A stretch of 9,857 nucleotides of DNA from Eubacteriales Family XIII. Incertae Sedis bacterium (GCA_031281765.1 JAITEX010000172.1:1-9857), one strand, 5' to 3'. Counted from the first letter of the stretch, positions 1 to 7,490 are shown. The notes: generated by a model not told the origin, from the sequence alone. Program-made: numbers and translations.

Positions 1-281
1 CGCCCGGAGCTTTTACAAAAGCGGAACATGGTGAAAGCCCTTTTCAGGCCGTTTCCCGCATACATCCCCGTTTTGATCCAGTGGTACGCTATCCCGTCGA
101 TATTCTCTTCCTGAAAATCAGTATCCACTTGAGGATTCACCCTTCTCAAGTGCGAGTAGTCTCCGGCGAAGATATGTACTTCATGCCCCATCCCTATCCA
201 TTCCTTTGCGAAGTAGTAAGGCCGGAATTCCATACCCATCTCAGGAGATCCCGCATAATGGTTTATCAGTACTATCCTCAT
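1..281 (-). CDS. WbuB-like GT4 glycosyltransferase, N-terminal part (cut by window edge)
   Basis: The first 93 residues of a glycosyltransferase are visible; the gene continues beyond position 1. It begins MRIVLINHYAGSPEMG and continues with a MEFRPYY segment and a WIGMGHEVHIFAGDYSHLR segment. This is the typical start of GT4 enzymes of the WbuB/capsular type, which have a GT-B fold, and the N-terminal half is the acceptor-binding Rossmann domain. Such enzymes transfer a sugar from a nucleotide donor to a lipid-linked acceptor at the cytoplasmic face of the membrane. The ATG at 281-279 overlaps the TGA of the upstream sugar transferase (ATGA) and no strong Shine-Dalgarno is visible, so translation is probably coupled. 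Placed directly after the phosphoglycosyl transferase, it is likely to add the second sugar. The donor-binding C-terminal half is outside the window, so the sugar specificity cannot be judged. Confidence 0.9.
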   Translation of the reverse strand, partial: MRIVLINHYAGSPEMGMEFRPYYFAKEWIGMGHEVHIFAGDYSHLRRVNPQVDTDFQEENIDGIAYHWIKTGMYAGNGLKRAFTMFRFCKSSG

Positions 282-979
282 GTGTGTTTCACCATAGCCG
301 CGACGGTTTGCCCCATTATCTTTACGTCATTTCGAAAGCGGAATGTTTTCAGGTAATCCAAATTATACTCCATTTTTCGCGGCAGTACCTCATTGATATA
401 GGCATCCTCTCTGTCGCCGCCCTTCTTCTTATAATGCTCCATTATCTCGTTTTCGTCTTTATAGCAAATGCTTGCGGTGGAGGTAATGCCCGCCGGCATC
501 AACAGGGTCGCGAGCATTTCGTTGCTATACCTATCAACATACTTCCGCACCTCCGGCCGAGCGCCCACAAAGCTCATATCCCCCGTTATGGTATTGAGTA
601 ATTGCGGAAGCTCGTCTATGCGGTATTTCCGGAGCGTTTTGCCAATACGCGTGATTCTCGCATCATCGTTTTCGGTGAGTAAGGGGCCCTTCCGGTCAGC
701 ATTCTTTTCCATGGTCCTGAATTTATAAATCAGGAAATCTTTGTTTCCCGTCGTCACCCTGCTCTGCCGGTAAAAAACAGGGCCGCGGGAATCTATTTTA
801 ATCATACCGGCCAGCACGATAAAAACCGGAGAAAAAATCAAGAGCAACACGAACGCCGCGGTTATATCAAAAACCCGCTTCGCGATGAGGCTGGCTCGTT
901 TCCTCTTGAGTATATCATAATATTCCCGCACCTCACCGTTGTGAAACTGTGAGGGTAGTTCATCCCACTTTGGAAGCAT
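278..979 (-). CDS. Undecaprenyl-phosphate sugar phosphotransferase (PglC/WcaJ-type, bacterial sugar transferase family)
   Basis: A 233-residue monotopic phosphoglycosyl transferase. It moves a sugar-1-phosphate from a UDP-sugar to undecaprenyl phosphate and so starts a glycan on the inner membrane face. Visible motifs are KRVFD (34-38), a hydrophobic re-entrant helix at about 39-60 with Ser-Pro at 50-51, KFRTM (86-90), the catalytic Asp-Glu pair in RIDELPQLLN (D122, E123), and GARPE (139-143). The size matches single-domain PglC-like enzymes, not the longer WbaP type. The frame stays open to 1090, but that extension lies inside the aminotransferase gene. The ATG at 979 is preferred because it follows the upstream TGA (983-981) by one base, has a GGGGGA ribosome-binding site at 996-991, and gives the LPKWDELP leader typical of clostridial homologues. 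Its stop overlaps the next gene by ATGA. The real substrate is unknown; the neighbours suggest an amino-dideoxysugar. Confidence 0.93.
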   Translation of the reverse strand: MLPKWDELPSQFHNGEVREYYDILKRKRASLIAKRVFDITAAFVLLLIFSPVFIVLAGMIKIDSRGPVFYRQSRVTTGNKDFLIYKFRTMEKNADRKGPLLTENDDARITRIGKTLRKYRIDELPQLLNTITGDMSFVGARPEVRKYVDRYSNEMLATLLMPAGITSTASICYKDENEIMEHYKKKGGDREDAYINEVLPRKMEYNLDYLKTFRFRNDVKIMGQTVAAMVKHT

Positions 980-980
980 A

Positions 981-2198
981 TCAGCAGTAATCCCCCAGAA
1001 TATGTCCCGCTTCTTCAATGATATACGCCACCTGCTCCTCCGAAAGCCTGCTGTACAACGGCAAGGTGATTTCATTGCGGTAGAAGTCATAAGCGTGAGG
1101 GTAGTCTTCGATGTGAAAGCCCATATTTTTATAGGCGGTCAGCATCGGCAGCGGTTTATAATGGACATTTGCAGCGATGCCCCTTTCACCAAGCCGAACG
1201 ATAATCTCATTTCTTGTCTCCTCGGATATGCTCCCTACCCGCAAAACATAGAGATGCCCGCTTGAGCGATGTGTTTCGCTCTGGTGAGACAACACCTGCA
1301 CGTCAAATTTCTTGAATGCCTTATCATATTCTGAGATGACCTGATGCCTTCTCTTCAGCATATCCGGATACCGCTTTAGCTGCGCCAACCCGATGCTGCT
1401 TTGAATATCGGTCATATTACACTTATAGGCAGGGAAGAGAATATCGTATTCCCACGAACCGCCTTTGCTCTTTTCAAAAGCATCCTTCGTCTGCCCATGA
1501 AGAGAGAGATTCATGAACTGCTGATACGCCCATTGGCCATCCATGCCCGCAAGGCTTTTCCATGTTACCGCTCCGCCTTCGGCTGTCGTAAGGTTCTTGA
1601 CCGCGTGGAAAGAAAAACAGGTGAAATCGGCCCACTGCCCCGATTGTTTATTGTCTTTTATCGCGCCAAACCCGTGGGCGGAATCGGCCACTACAACCGG
1701 CCGGTAAAATTTTTCCTGAACTTCATTTGCCGGTCGGTATTTACCCTTGTTCCGCTCCAGCACGTCGCTTATTGCATTATAATCACAAAGCACGCCGCCG
1801 AAATCCACCGGTATGATCGCCTTCGTTTTTCCGGTGATTTTGGAATCCAACCGGTGGTAATCCATCTCGTGACTGTCTTTGCCGCAGTCAACCATTACCG
1901 GCCTTGCGCCCACATGGCAGACGACGCTGCACGTGGCAGTATAGGTATAAGCCGGCACAATGACTTCATCTCCCGGGCCGATCCCGAGGAAGCGCAGGAC
2001 CATTTCCATAGCGGCCGTGGCGGAACTCAGGCAAGCCATTTTTTCCGTACCGGCATATCTCGCCAATTCAGCCTCGAATTTCTTTGTCTTTGGACCGGTA
2101 GTGATCCAACCGGACTCTATGGCTTGCGCGACTTCATGTATCTCGGATACGCTCATATCCGGAGGCGAAAAAGGTATGTTCATCATAGTATGCATCAT
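981..2198 (-). CDS. PLP-dependent sugar aminotransferase, DegT/DnrJ/EryC1/StrS family
   Basis: A 405-residue fold-type I aminotransferase that places an amino group, usually from glutamate, on a keto-sugar nucleotide. It has the family opening IPFSPPD with SGWITTGPKT (29-38), a phosphate-binding stretch LSSATAAMEM (57-66), PAYTYTAT (82-89), the PLP ring-nitrogen aspartate in VVADSAHGFGA (D172), and the Schiff-base lysine in FSFHAVKNLTTAEGG (K201). The C-terminal HYKPLP segment (346-351) is also typical. Next to a 4,6-dehydratase, a C4 aminotransferase of the PglE/ArnB kind is the likely role. It is called from the ATG at 2198, which overlaps the asnB stop. ATGs at 2195, 2186 and 2183 are also possible, and homologues usually begin close to the last two, so the first four or five residues are doubtful. 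The ORF ends with Cys405 one base before the sugar transferase start. Confidence 0.93.
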   Translation of the reverse strand: MMHTMMNIPFSPPDMSVSEIHEVAQAIESGWITTGPKTKKFEAELARYAGTEKMACLSSATAAMEMVLRFLGIGPGDEVIVPAYTYTATCSVVCHVGARPVMVDCGKDSHEMDYHRLDSKITGKTKAIIPVDFGGVLCDYNAISDVLERNKGKYRPANEVQEKFYRPVVVADSAHGFGAIKDNKQSGQWADFTCFSFHAVKNLTTAEGGAVTWKSLAGMDGQWAYQQFMNLSLHGQTKDAFEKSKGGSWEYDILFPAYKCNMTDIQSSIGLAQLKRYPDMLKRRHQVISEYDKAFKKFDVQVLSHQSETHRSSGHLYVLRVGSISEETRNEIIVRLGERGIAANVHYKPLPMLTAYKNMGFHIEDYPHAYDFYRNEITLPLYSRLSEEQVAYIIEEAGHILGDYC

Positions 2199-4171
2199 CC
2201 CTCCAACATTTCATTGTCATCCGTCTTCACATCAAAGAGCCTCATGAACAGCTCAATACAAATAAATCTCGCTACGCTTTCATGTGTCGGGTTGGTTCTC
2301 ATCAGTCCCCTGATCTGTTGAACATTGAAATACTTTTGACTGCGTGGATAATCAAACAACCCGTCAAGATATTTCTGGCTGTAATTTGCGATAAAACGTT
2401 CAGTCGGCGCCTGGAAGCCCAATTTGTTCGTTCTCCACGTTACGCTATGTGGCATTTTTTCATTCATATACTCCCTTAAAATATTCTTTGTATACCCGTT
2501 TTTGATTTTCAAATCAGGGTGGATTTTCGCCGCCTCCTCCACAAACTGATAGTCGATAAACGGTACGCGGGATTCAATGGAATGAGACATATATATACGG
2601 TCATCCCATCTCAGGATATGCGTGAGTTGCGTCTTGCAAATCTCATTGTTGACGAGCTCTTTTAAATTCCGGGGAAATAGCAATCGTTTGATACCCTCAT
2701 AATTCAAGGTACTCAAAACAGCTTTTGTATAATACTTCCGCGCAACATTTTTCTTCTTCCTGTTTCGTATCAATGGGATGTTGAAATATAAGAAGTACAT
2801 CAGCAGTTGCCGTATTGTTAATTTCGAATTTCGCGCAGCGAGGCGATACTCACGCAACATCTTCCGCCATTGGAGTTTCTTGAATAAATCAAAGAAGTGA
2901 AACGCATAGTAGCGTTCGTAGCCGAACAGATTCTCATCTCCGCCCTGACCATTCAGGCATACTTTGAATCCCCTCCGGCCGACCTCCTTTATCACTTCAT
3001 TTGCTCCCAGTAGCGGAAACGAGCACCAACCGTCCGTATGCCATACGAGTTTTTCAAAACTCTCTTCGATGTTCGTCACATCAGGATATACAAAATTCTC
3101 CGTTGTTCCGCTGTTTTGGTTCACCACATGCGCGAACATTGATTCGTCATTTTCGGGAGAATCCCGGTAGCAAGAGGTAAAGGTGTTGATGCCGGCCGGC
3201 GACTTCCCCTGCATACGTATAAAGCGGCCCATCTCCGTCACCATAGCCGAAGAATCAAGTCCGCCGGACAGAAGCGCCGCCACCGGCACATCGCTTCTCA
3301 TTCGCCACGCGCAGGCTCGGGAAAACTCCCGCCCGATATCGTGTACCGTTTCCGGATTTTTTGATTGGAACGATATGTTAAGAGACCAGTACGGTTCGAC
3401 TTTTATATCGAATCCCTTATCTGCCGGACACGTCGATGTTGCGGGTCTTTGCAGTATCAGGTTGCTTGCCGGAGGAAGCATCAGGACATCCTTCAAGAAT
3501 GTCCGCTCACTGTAATCCGTAATCCCGTAAACAAGCGCTGCCGACAATGTTTCCTCGTCCATGATTCTTGGAATCCGGCTATCGCAGATAATCTGCTTCA
3601 ATTCGGAGGCGAAAACAAAATGCTCATCATCCCTATAATAGTACAATGGTTTGGCGCCTAAGCGATCCCGCGATAAAAACAATGTCTCTTGTGTTTGATC
3701 CCAGAGTGCGAATGCCCACATGCCGTTGAATCGTTTTACGCATTCTTCACCCCATTCCAAATATGATGCGATAATCACTTCCGTATCCGAGGCGGTGATA
3801 AAATGATACCCCTTTTCTTTGAGTTCATTTCTGATTTCAATATAGTTATAAATTTCTCCGTTAAACACGAGAGAAATGCGTCCGTCTGCGGAGACCATCG
3901 GTTGATGCCCTGCCGCGCTCAGGTCAAGAATACTCAACCTTCTGTGCGCCAATCCCAGATAAAACTCATTCGTTTCCGGAAAATCAGCGATGTGAGTTTG
4001 CTCCGAAAGATCCGGTATCGTATCATCGCCGCGGGCAAACAGTGCTTTATGCGGCGAGAAAAGAAGATACCCTTCATCGTCGGGGCCTCTATGTTTTGCC
4101 GTATTATTCATACGCTCCAATAAGTGCGGCGAAAAGCCGCGCCTCTCAAAAATACCGGTAATTCCACACAT
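2195..4171 (-). CDS. asnB: AsnB-type glutamine-hydrolysing amidotransferase (asparagine synthase family) in a polysaccharide operon
   Basis: A 658-residue class II glutamine amidotransferase fused to an ATP-pyrophosphatase domain. Ammonia released from glutamine is channelled to an adenylated carboxylate. The start MCGITGIF exposes the nucleophile Cys2 after Met removal, which fixes the ATG at 4171; a good AGGAG lies 8 nt upstream. Further glutaminase motifs are HRGPDDEG (27-34), AHRRLSILDLS (75-85), NGEIYNY (104-110) and SDTE (128-131). The synthetase part has the PP-loop SGGLDSS (302-308), GQGGDENLFGY (408-418) and a C-terminal HSIESRVPFIDYQF segment. The frame is open back to 4285, but that extension would block the N-terminal Cys. 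Free asparagine synthesis is one possible role. Enzymes of this family inside polysaccharide loci are often thought to amidate uronic acids or other sugar carboxylates, and its position between dehydratase and aminotransferase favours that. It is visibly poorer in G+C than the upstream genes. Confidence 0.93.
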   Translation of the reverse strand: MCGITGIFERRGFSPHLLERMNNTAKHRGPDDEGYLLFSPHKALFARGDDTIPDLSEQTHIADFPETNEFYLGLAHRRLSILDLSAAGHQPMVSADGRISLVFNGEIYNYIEIRNELKEKGYHFITASDTEVIIASYLEWGEECVKRFNGMWAFALWDQTQETLFLSRDRLGAKPLYYYRDDEHFVFASELKQIICDSRIPRIMDEETLSAALVYGITDYSERTFLKDVLMLPPASNLILQRPATSTCPADKGFDIKVEPYWSLNISFQSKNPETVHDIGREFSRACAWRMRSDVPVAALLSGGLDSSAMVTEMGRFIRMQGKSPAGINTFTSCYRDSPENDESMFAHVVNQNSGTTENFVYPDVTNIEESFEKLVWHTDGWCSFPLLGANEVIKEVGRRGFKVCLNGQGGDENLFGYERYYAFHFFDLFKKLQWRKMLREYRLAARNSKLTIRQLLMYFLYFNIPLIRNRKKKNVARKYYTKAVLSTLNYEGIKRLLFPRNLKELVNNEICKTQLTHILRWDDRIYMSHSIESRVPFIDYQFVEEAAKIHPDLKIKNGYTKNILREYMNEKMPHSVTWRTNKLGFQAPTERFIANYSQKYLDGLFDYPRSQKYFNVQQIRGLMRTNPTHESVARFICIELFMRLFDVKTDDNEMLEG

Positions 4172-4179
4172 TATACCTT

Positions 4180-4184
4180 CTCCT
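4180..4184 (-). promoter_or_regulatory. Ribosome-binding site deciding the asnB start
   Basis: AGGAG on the minus strand lies 8 nt before the ATG at 4171. Together with the MCGITG start it decides against the upstream in-frame extension to 4285. Confidence 0.8.
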
Positions 4185-4237
4185 AAATACCTGTTTTCCC
4201 TTACATACCTTTTTGCGCTTAAATACCCTTTAGCGCT
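4184..4237. repeat. Three degenerate 18-bp direct repeats in the capD-asnB spacer
   Basis: On the plus strand the cores TAAATACC, TACATACC and TAAATACC begin at 4184, 4202 and 4220, exactly 18 bp apart. The second and third units also share a GCGCT block at 4215 and 4233, again 18 bp apart. The period is a multiple of three and the minus-strand frame in phase with asnB is open across it, giving hexapeptides KGYLSA, KRYVRE and NRYLGE upstream of the true asnB Met. Possible explanations are a decayed tandem duplication, a regulatory array, or chance in an AT-richer spacer. Confidence 0.6.
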
Positions 4238-4265
4238 ATTTCCTACTATTGCCGACCCGTTTTTC

Positions 4266-6137
4266 TCATTCGGCATGAGCGCCATCGTCCTTTTCCTTCA
4301 TTGTCTCGACATAAGGCGTTTTCACCTTATACGTATCGCACACCTTCGCGATCTCTTCCTTGATTTCCGGTGAGTTCGCTGCGGCGGCGGCAACCAGCGT
4401 GTCCAATTTTGCGAAAAAACCTGAGCTGTCAAGGTCCGCCGGTTTCTCGACAAATATCAGGTCGTTGTCGGTGCTGACAAGGTCGTCCGACGCCATAAGC
4501 AGTTCCTCGTAGAGCTTTTCGCCGGGGCGCAGGCCGGTGATTTTGATTTCTATATCTTTGTTCGGCGTCAGACCCTTCAGTTTTATAAGGTTCTCCGCGA
4601 GTTCGTAGATGCGCACGGGCTCGCCCATATCGAGGACGAAGAGTTCGCCCTGATCTTCGAGCGTCCCGGCCCGCAGGACAAGGGACACGGCCTCCGGTAT
4701 CGTCATAAAGAAGCGCGTCACTTCCTTATGCGTCACGGTGACGGGCCCGCCCTCCTCTATCTGCCTGAGAAAGAGCGGTATGACAGAACCGTTGCTGCCG
4801 AGCACATTGCCGAAGCGCACGGCCACAAAACGGGTGCTTGAATTTTTGTTTATCGACTGGACGATCATCTCGCAGATACGCTTTGTCGCGCCCATGACAT
4901 TGGTCGGGCGGACCGCCTTGTCCGTCGAAATCAGAATGAAATGCGCTACGCCGTATTTGTCCGCAAGCCGCGCAAGCGTAAGGGTTCCGAGGCAGTTGTT
5001 CTTCACGGCCTCACAGGGCGAGTCCTCCATCAGCGGGACGTGCTTGTGCGCGGCCGCGTGATAGATGATGTCCGGCTGATATTTTCCGAGAATATCATCC
5101 ATGCCCGCTTCGTCGCATACGGACGTGACCAAGGCCACGATGCCGGCGTCCGGATACCGTCGCATAAGCTCGGTTGAGACATCGTACAGCGTGTTCTCAT
5201 AAATATCGAGCATAATGAGCCGGCCCGGCTTATTCGCCATGATCTGCCGGCAGAGCTCGGAGCCGATACTGCCACCGGCTCCGGTGACCACTACCGTTTT
5301 GCCGCTTACGAATGAGCGGATGCTTTTGTTTTGTATCTCGATAATATTGCGTCCGAGCAGGTCCTCGTAATTCACTTCGCGGACCGACGAAGTGATTGAC
5401 GTCGTTGCCTTTGTCATATAGTGGGGCAGTATCTTGACCGCTGCGTTGGTCTTGTTCGCTATAGCGATGATCTCCCTGATTTCCGCCGAAGACGTGGCCG
5501 GCATCGCGATAATTATTCCCTCCACGCCTAATTTATCGACAAGCCGCGGAATATCATGCCGGTCGCCTTCTATTCTAATGCCCTGAATATACTTACCCCT
5601 CTTTTCGGGGTTGTCATCGACGAAGGCGACAACCTTATAGGGCGCGCGGCTTTTGGCAAACTCCGCGATAAGCAGGGAACCCGCCGACCCGGCGCCGACG
5701 ATAAGTACGCGCTTCGGGGAAACCGCCGCGTGCCCGCGCCTGAGTATATGGCGGTAGAAGCGGACGAAAATCCGCGAAGCCGCGATAAGCAGGAACAGGA
5801 TGATCCACTCAAAAAGGTAGTAGCTGCGCGGCATCGGTATGAGAAAGATAATGCGGTATATCATATAAACCGCTTCTATCACCAGTGACGCGCCAAACGA
5901 CGCGACCAATTCGCTCATGCCCGCGAAACTCCATACCCTGTTATAGAGCCTGAAGGCCGCGAGAATAATAATGGCTATCGTTATATCGATCGGCAGACAA
6001 AAGACCGCCCGGTCGAAATAGACGGGGTCAACGGTAAAAATACCGAAGCGCAAGACGAGCGGCATCAATGCGCTGAACGCCACAATGCACGCGTCGACAA
6101 ACCCTATTATGATATATTGCAGTACTCTTGACTTCAA
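4266..6137 (-). CDS. Membrane-bound UDP-GlcNAc 4,6-dehydratase, CapD/WbpM/PglF type
   Basis: A 623-residue polysaccharide-biosynthesis dehydratase. Four N-terminal membrane segments (about 8-26, 47-63, 84-101, 107-125) are followed by a nucleotide-binding fold with GAGSAGS (148-154) and then the catalytic short-chain dehydrogenase domain with the NAD loop TGAGGSIG (285-292). The active-site region reads STDKAVRPTNVMGATKR, with T405, D406, K407, then Met415 and K419. As known for PglF, Met stands where the usual Tyr of this superfamily would be. These enzymes convert UDP-GlcNAc to the 4-keto-6-deoxy sugar, the substrate of a 4-aminotransferase. The length fits the long PglF/WbpM form, not soluble FlaA1. 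The start codon is TTG at 6137, chosen because the first transmembrane helix follows at once and GAGGTAAGG lies 6 nt upstream. A later ATG (Met25) would cut the helix. The acidic tail ends DDGAHAE. Confidence 0.95.
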   Translation of the reverse strand: MKSRVLQYIIIGFVDACIVAFSALMPLVLRFGIFTVDPVYFDRAVFCLPIDITIAIIILAAFRLYNRVWSFAGMSELVASFGASLVIEAVYMIYRIIFLIPMPRSYYLFEWIILFLLIAASRIFVRFYRHILRRGHAAVSPKRVLIVGAGSAGSLLIAEFAKSRAPYKVVAFVDDNPEKRGKYIQGIRIEGDRHDIPRLVDKLGVEGIIIAMPATSSAEIREIIAIANKTNAAVKILPHYMTKATTSITSSVREVNYEDLLGRNIIEIQNKSIRSFVSGKTVVVTGAGGSIGSELCRQIMANKPGRLIMLDIYENTLYDVSTELMRRYPDAGIVALVTSVCDEAGMDDILGKYQPDIIYHAAAHKHVPLMEDSPCEAVKNNCLGTLTLARLADKYGVAHFILISTDKAVRPTNVMGATKRICEMIVQSINKNSSTRFVAVRFGNVLGSNGSVIPLFLRQIEEGGPVTVTHKEVTRFFMTIPEAVSLVLRAGTLEDQGELFVLDMGEPVRIYELAENLIKLKGLTPNKDIEIKITGLRPGEKLYEELLMASDDLVSTDNDLIFVEKPADLDSSGFFAKLDTLVAAAAANSPEIKEEIAKVCDTYKVKTPYVETMKEKDDGAHAE

Positions 6138-6203
6138 TCCCTACCTTACCTCACTCAGCGTTTTAAATTCTGCCAAAAGATATTTTACCATACGTGGCCG
6201 TAA
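6138..6203 (-). other. 66-nt spacer between ligase and dehydratase with a 16-codon leader ORF
   Basis: The spacer holds the dehydratase ribosome-binding site and a tiny ORF from ATG 6191 to TAG 6143-6141 (MVKYLLAEFKTLSEVR). It is in the same frame as the dehydratase, with TAG, one GGA codon and then the TTG start. No clear Shine-Dalgarno precedes the tiny ORF, and no promoter or terminator is evident. It may well be a chance ORF. Confidence 0.3.
6144..6152 (-). promoter_or_regulatory. Ribosome-binding site for the TTG-started dehydratase
   Basis: GAGGTAAGG on the minus strand is followed after 6 nt by TTG at 6137. The strong match and good spacing support the unusual start codon. Confidence 0.75.
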
Positions 6204-7484
6204 TTATGAGGGCTTGTTCCGAACGGGCCGGAAAAATACGGGAGCGACGCCGACGGCGAAAAGCAGCATATAGGGGAACCTGACAAAATCGATGTTCACC
6301 TCAAACAGCGAATAGAGGAAGAATGAGGCCACGCACAGGAGGGCGAAAAGGGAGGCCGCATCCGCCGCCGTGCGTGAAAACGCGCGCTTCAGGGCGGCGC
6401 CGACCGCGCATAGCTCGAAGAGCAGGTATGCAAGCCCCGCGCCGATGCCGCAGCTATACGCATAGGTCAGCGCTATATTGTGGGTATCTAACATTTCCTC
6501 CCCGTTATAATAGAGCGGGTTCGCAATCGGGTCCACGCCCCACAGGGCAAGCCTTCCGAATGCTTCGCGCCAGATTTCGGCGCGCCCCGATGAGATGGTG
6601 TTGAAGAAAGCGAACCAATCCGTCCGGCCGTCCGGCGCGAGATTCGCGCCGCGCAGTTTCACTATCATAACGATGCCCGCCGTACTGAGCGCGGCGAAAA
6701 GCAGCGCGACCGCAATTATGGCCGCGCGGCGGTGTGAGCCGCGGCGCTTCCGCATGAGTTGCCTGGTACCGGCTATTATTCCGAGCAAAACCACGGCCGA
6801 CGCGGCAAACAACGCGGTCCGGCTCTCCGTCAGCAGCAGAACTCCGGCGCACAGAACCGAGAGGGGAATCGCGGCAACGCGCCAACGGACGGTATCACAA
6901 CTGATGAGGAACACCCCGCACATGACGGCGCCGGCCATAAGCGCGCCCATGTTGTTCGGATTTGCGGTCAAACCGACATATCGCGCCGCCGGGTCCCCGG
7001 AGAACAACCGCCATGTTTCCGGCGGGATCTTGCATAATGAGAGCAACGCAAAGCACGCGACAGCCGCAAGCATCACGCGCGACAGCCGGGTTATTATCAG
7101 CTTATAGATGTCAGAGCGAATCCAGATATAATACAGGCCTATCATAAGAACGGACACGAGGATATTCGGGCGCATCCCCACGTAGAGCCGGTGCATAAAA
7201 GACGCGATAATAGCCCACGCCGCGAAGGCTATATAGAGTGAGAGCAGGGGGATATTGACGGACACCTTCCGCAGGCGCGCGCCCGGCCTTCCCGCGACGG
7301 AAACGGTCAAAAGCGCCAGAAGCGCAAAAGCGAAAAGTATCCATGCCGTCTTCATCCTCGAAAACGGGGTGAAGTCACTCACGTAAATTGAAGAACGGAA
7401 AATCGGGATTGCCACGATTCCGATGCTCAGTATATAAGAAATAAACGTACGCGCTTTATGCGTTACGGCAGTGTGCCTTTTCAT
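6204..7484 (-). CDS. O-antigen ligase / Wzy-type polytopic membrane protein (Wzy_C family)
   Basis: A 426-residue, very hydrophobic protein with about 10-12 membrane segments. Family marks are GLTANPNNMG (171-180), LLTESRTALF (217-226), and a long external loop carrying SGRAEIWREAFG (299-310) and the conserved His in LDTHNIALTYAYSCG (H335). O-antigen ligases move a completed glycan from undecaprenyl diphosphate to an acceptor outside the cytoplasm, and related Wzy proteins polymerise repeat units; sequence alone does not separate the two. In a Gram-positive cell the acceptor might be peptidoglycan, a protein or another polymer. It is the first gene of the minus-strand operon. The ATG at 7484 keeps the first membrane helix intact; Met44 would remove it. 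GAGG sits only 1 nt before the ATG, and the -10 box ends 6 nt before it, so initiation may be leaderless. Confidence 0.88.
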   Translation of the reverse strand: MKRHTAVTHKARTFISYILSIGIVAIPIFRSSIYVSDFTPFSRMKTAWILFAFALLALLTVSVAGRPGARLRKVSVNIPLLSLYIAFAAWAIIASFMHRLYVGMRPNILVSVLMIGLYYIWIRSDIYKLIITRLSRVMLAAVACFALLSLCKIPPETWRLFSGDPAARYVGLTANPNNMGALMAGAVMCGVFLISCDTVRWRVAAIPLSVLCAGVLLLTESRTALFAASAVVLLGIIAGTRQLMRKRRGSHRRAAIIAVALLFAALSTAGIVMIVKLRGANLAPDGRTDWFAFFNTISSGRAEIWREAFGRLALWGVDPIANPLYYNGEEMLDTHNIALTYAYSCGIGAGLAYLLFELCAVGAALKRAFSRTAADAASLFALLCVASFFLYSLFEVNIDFVRFPYMLLFAVGVAPVFFRPVRNKPS

Positions 7485-7490
7485 TCCTCA

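Larger units (their letters stand above)
4172..4265 (-). other. 94-nt capD-asnB spacer, no independent gene
   Basis: The spacer between the dehydratase stop and the asnB ATG carries the asnB Shine-Dalgarno and three 18-bp direct repeats, described separately. I see no convincing promoter and no hairpin followed by a T-tract. A TATAAT string touching the asnB ATG has no usable -35 and would start transcription inside the gene, so I do not call it. Confidence 0.6.

Noticed and set aside
980..1090. N-terminal extension of the sugar transferase to 1090
   Set aside because: It lies inside the aminotransferase reading region and has no family match. The ATG at 979 gives the usual length and leader sequence.
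1401..2321. A 306-codon open frame on the plus strand
   Set aside because: It lies almost wholly opposite the aminotransferase, which has clear PLP-enzyme motifs. The plus-strand translation shows no family resemblance and no sensible ribosome-binding site.
4170..4175. TATAAT string on the minus strand touching the asnB ATG as a promoter
   Set aside because: No -35 element stands 16-18 nt upstream, and transcription would begin inside asnB. The gene has a proper Shine-Dalgarno, so it is read from an upstream transcript.
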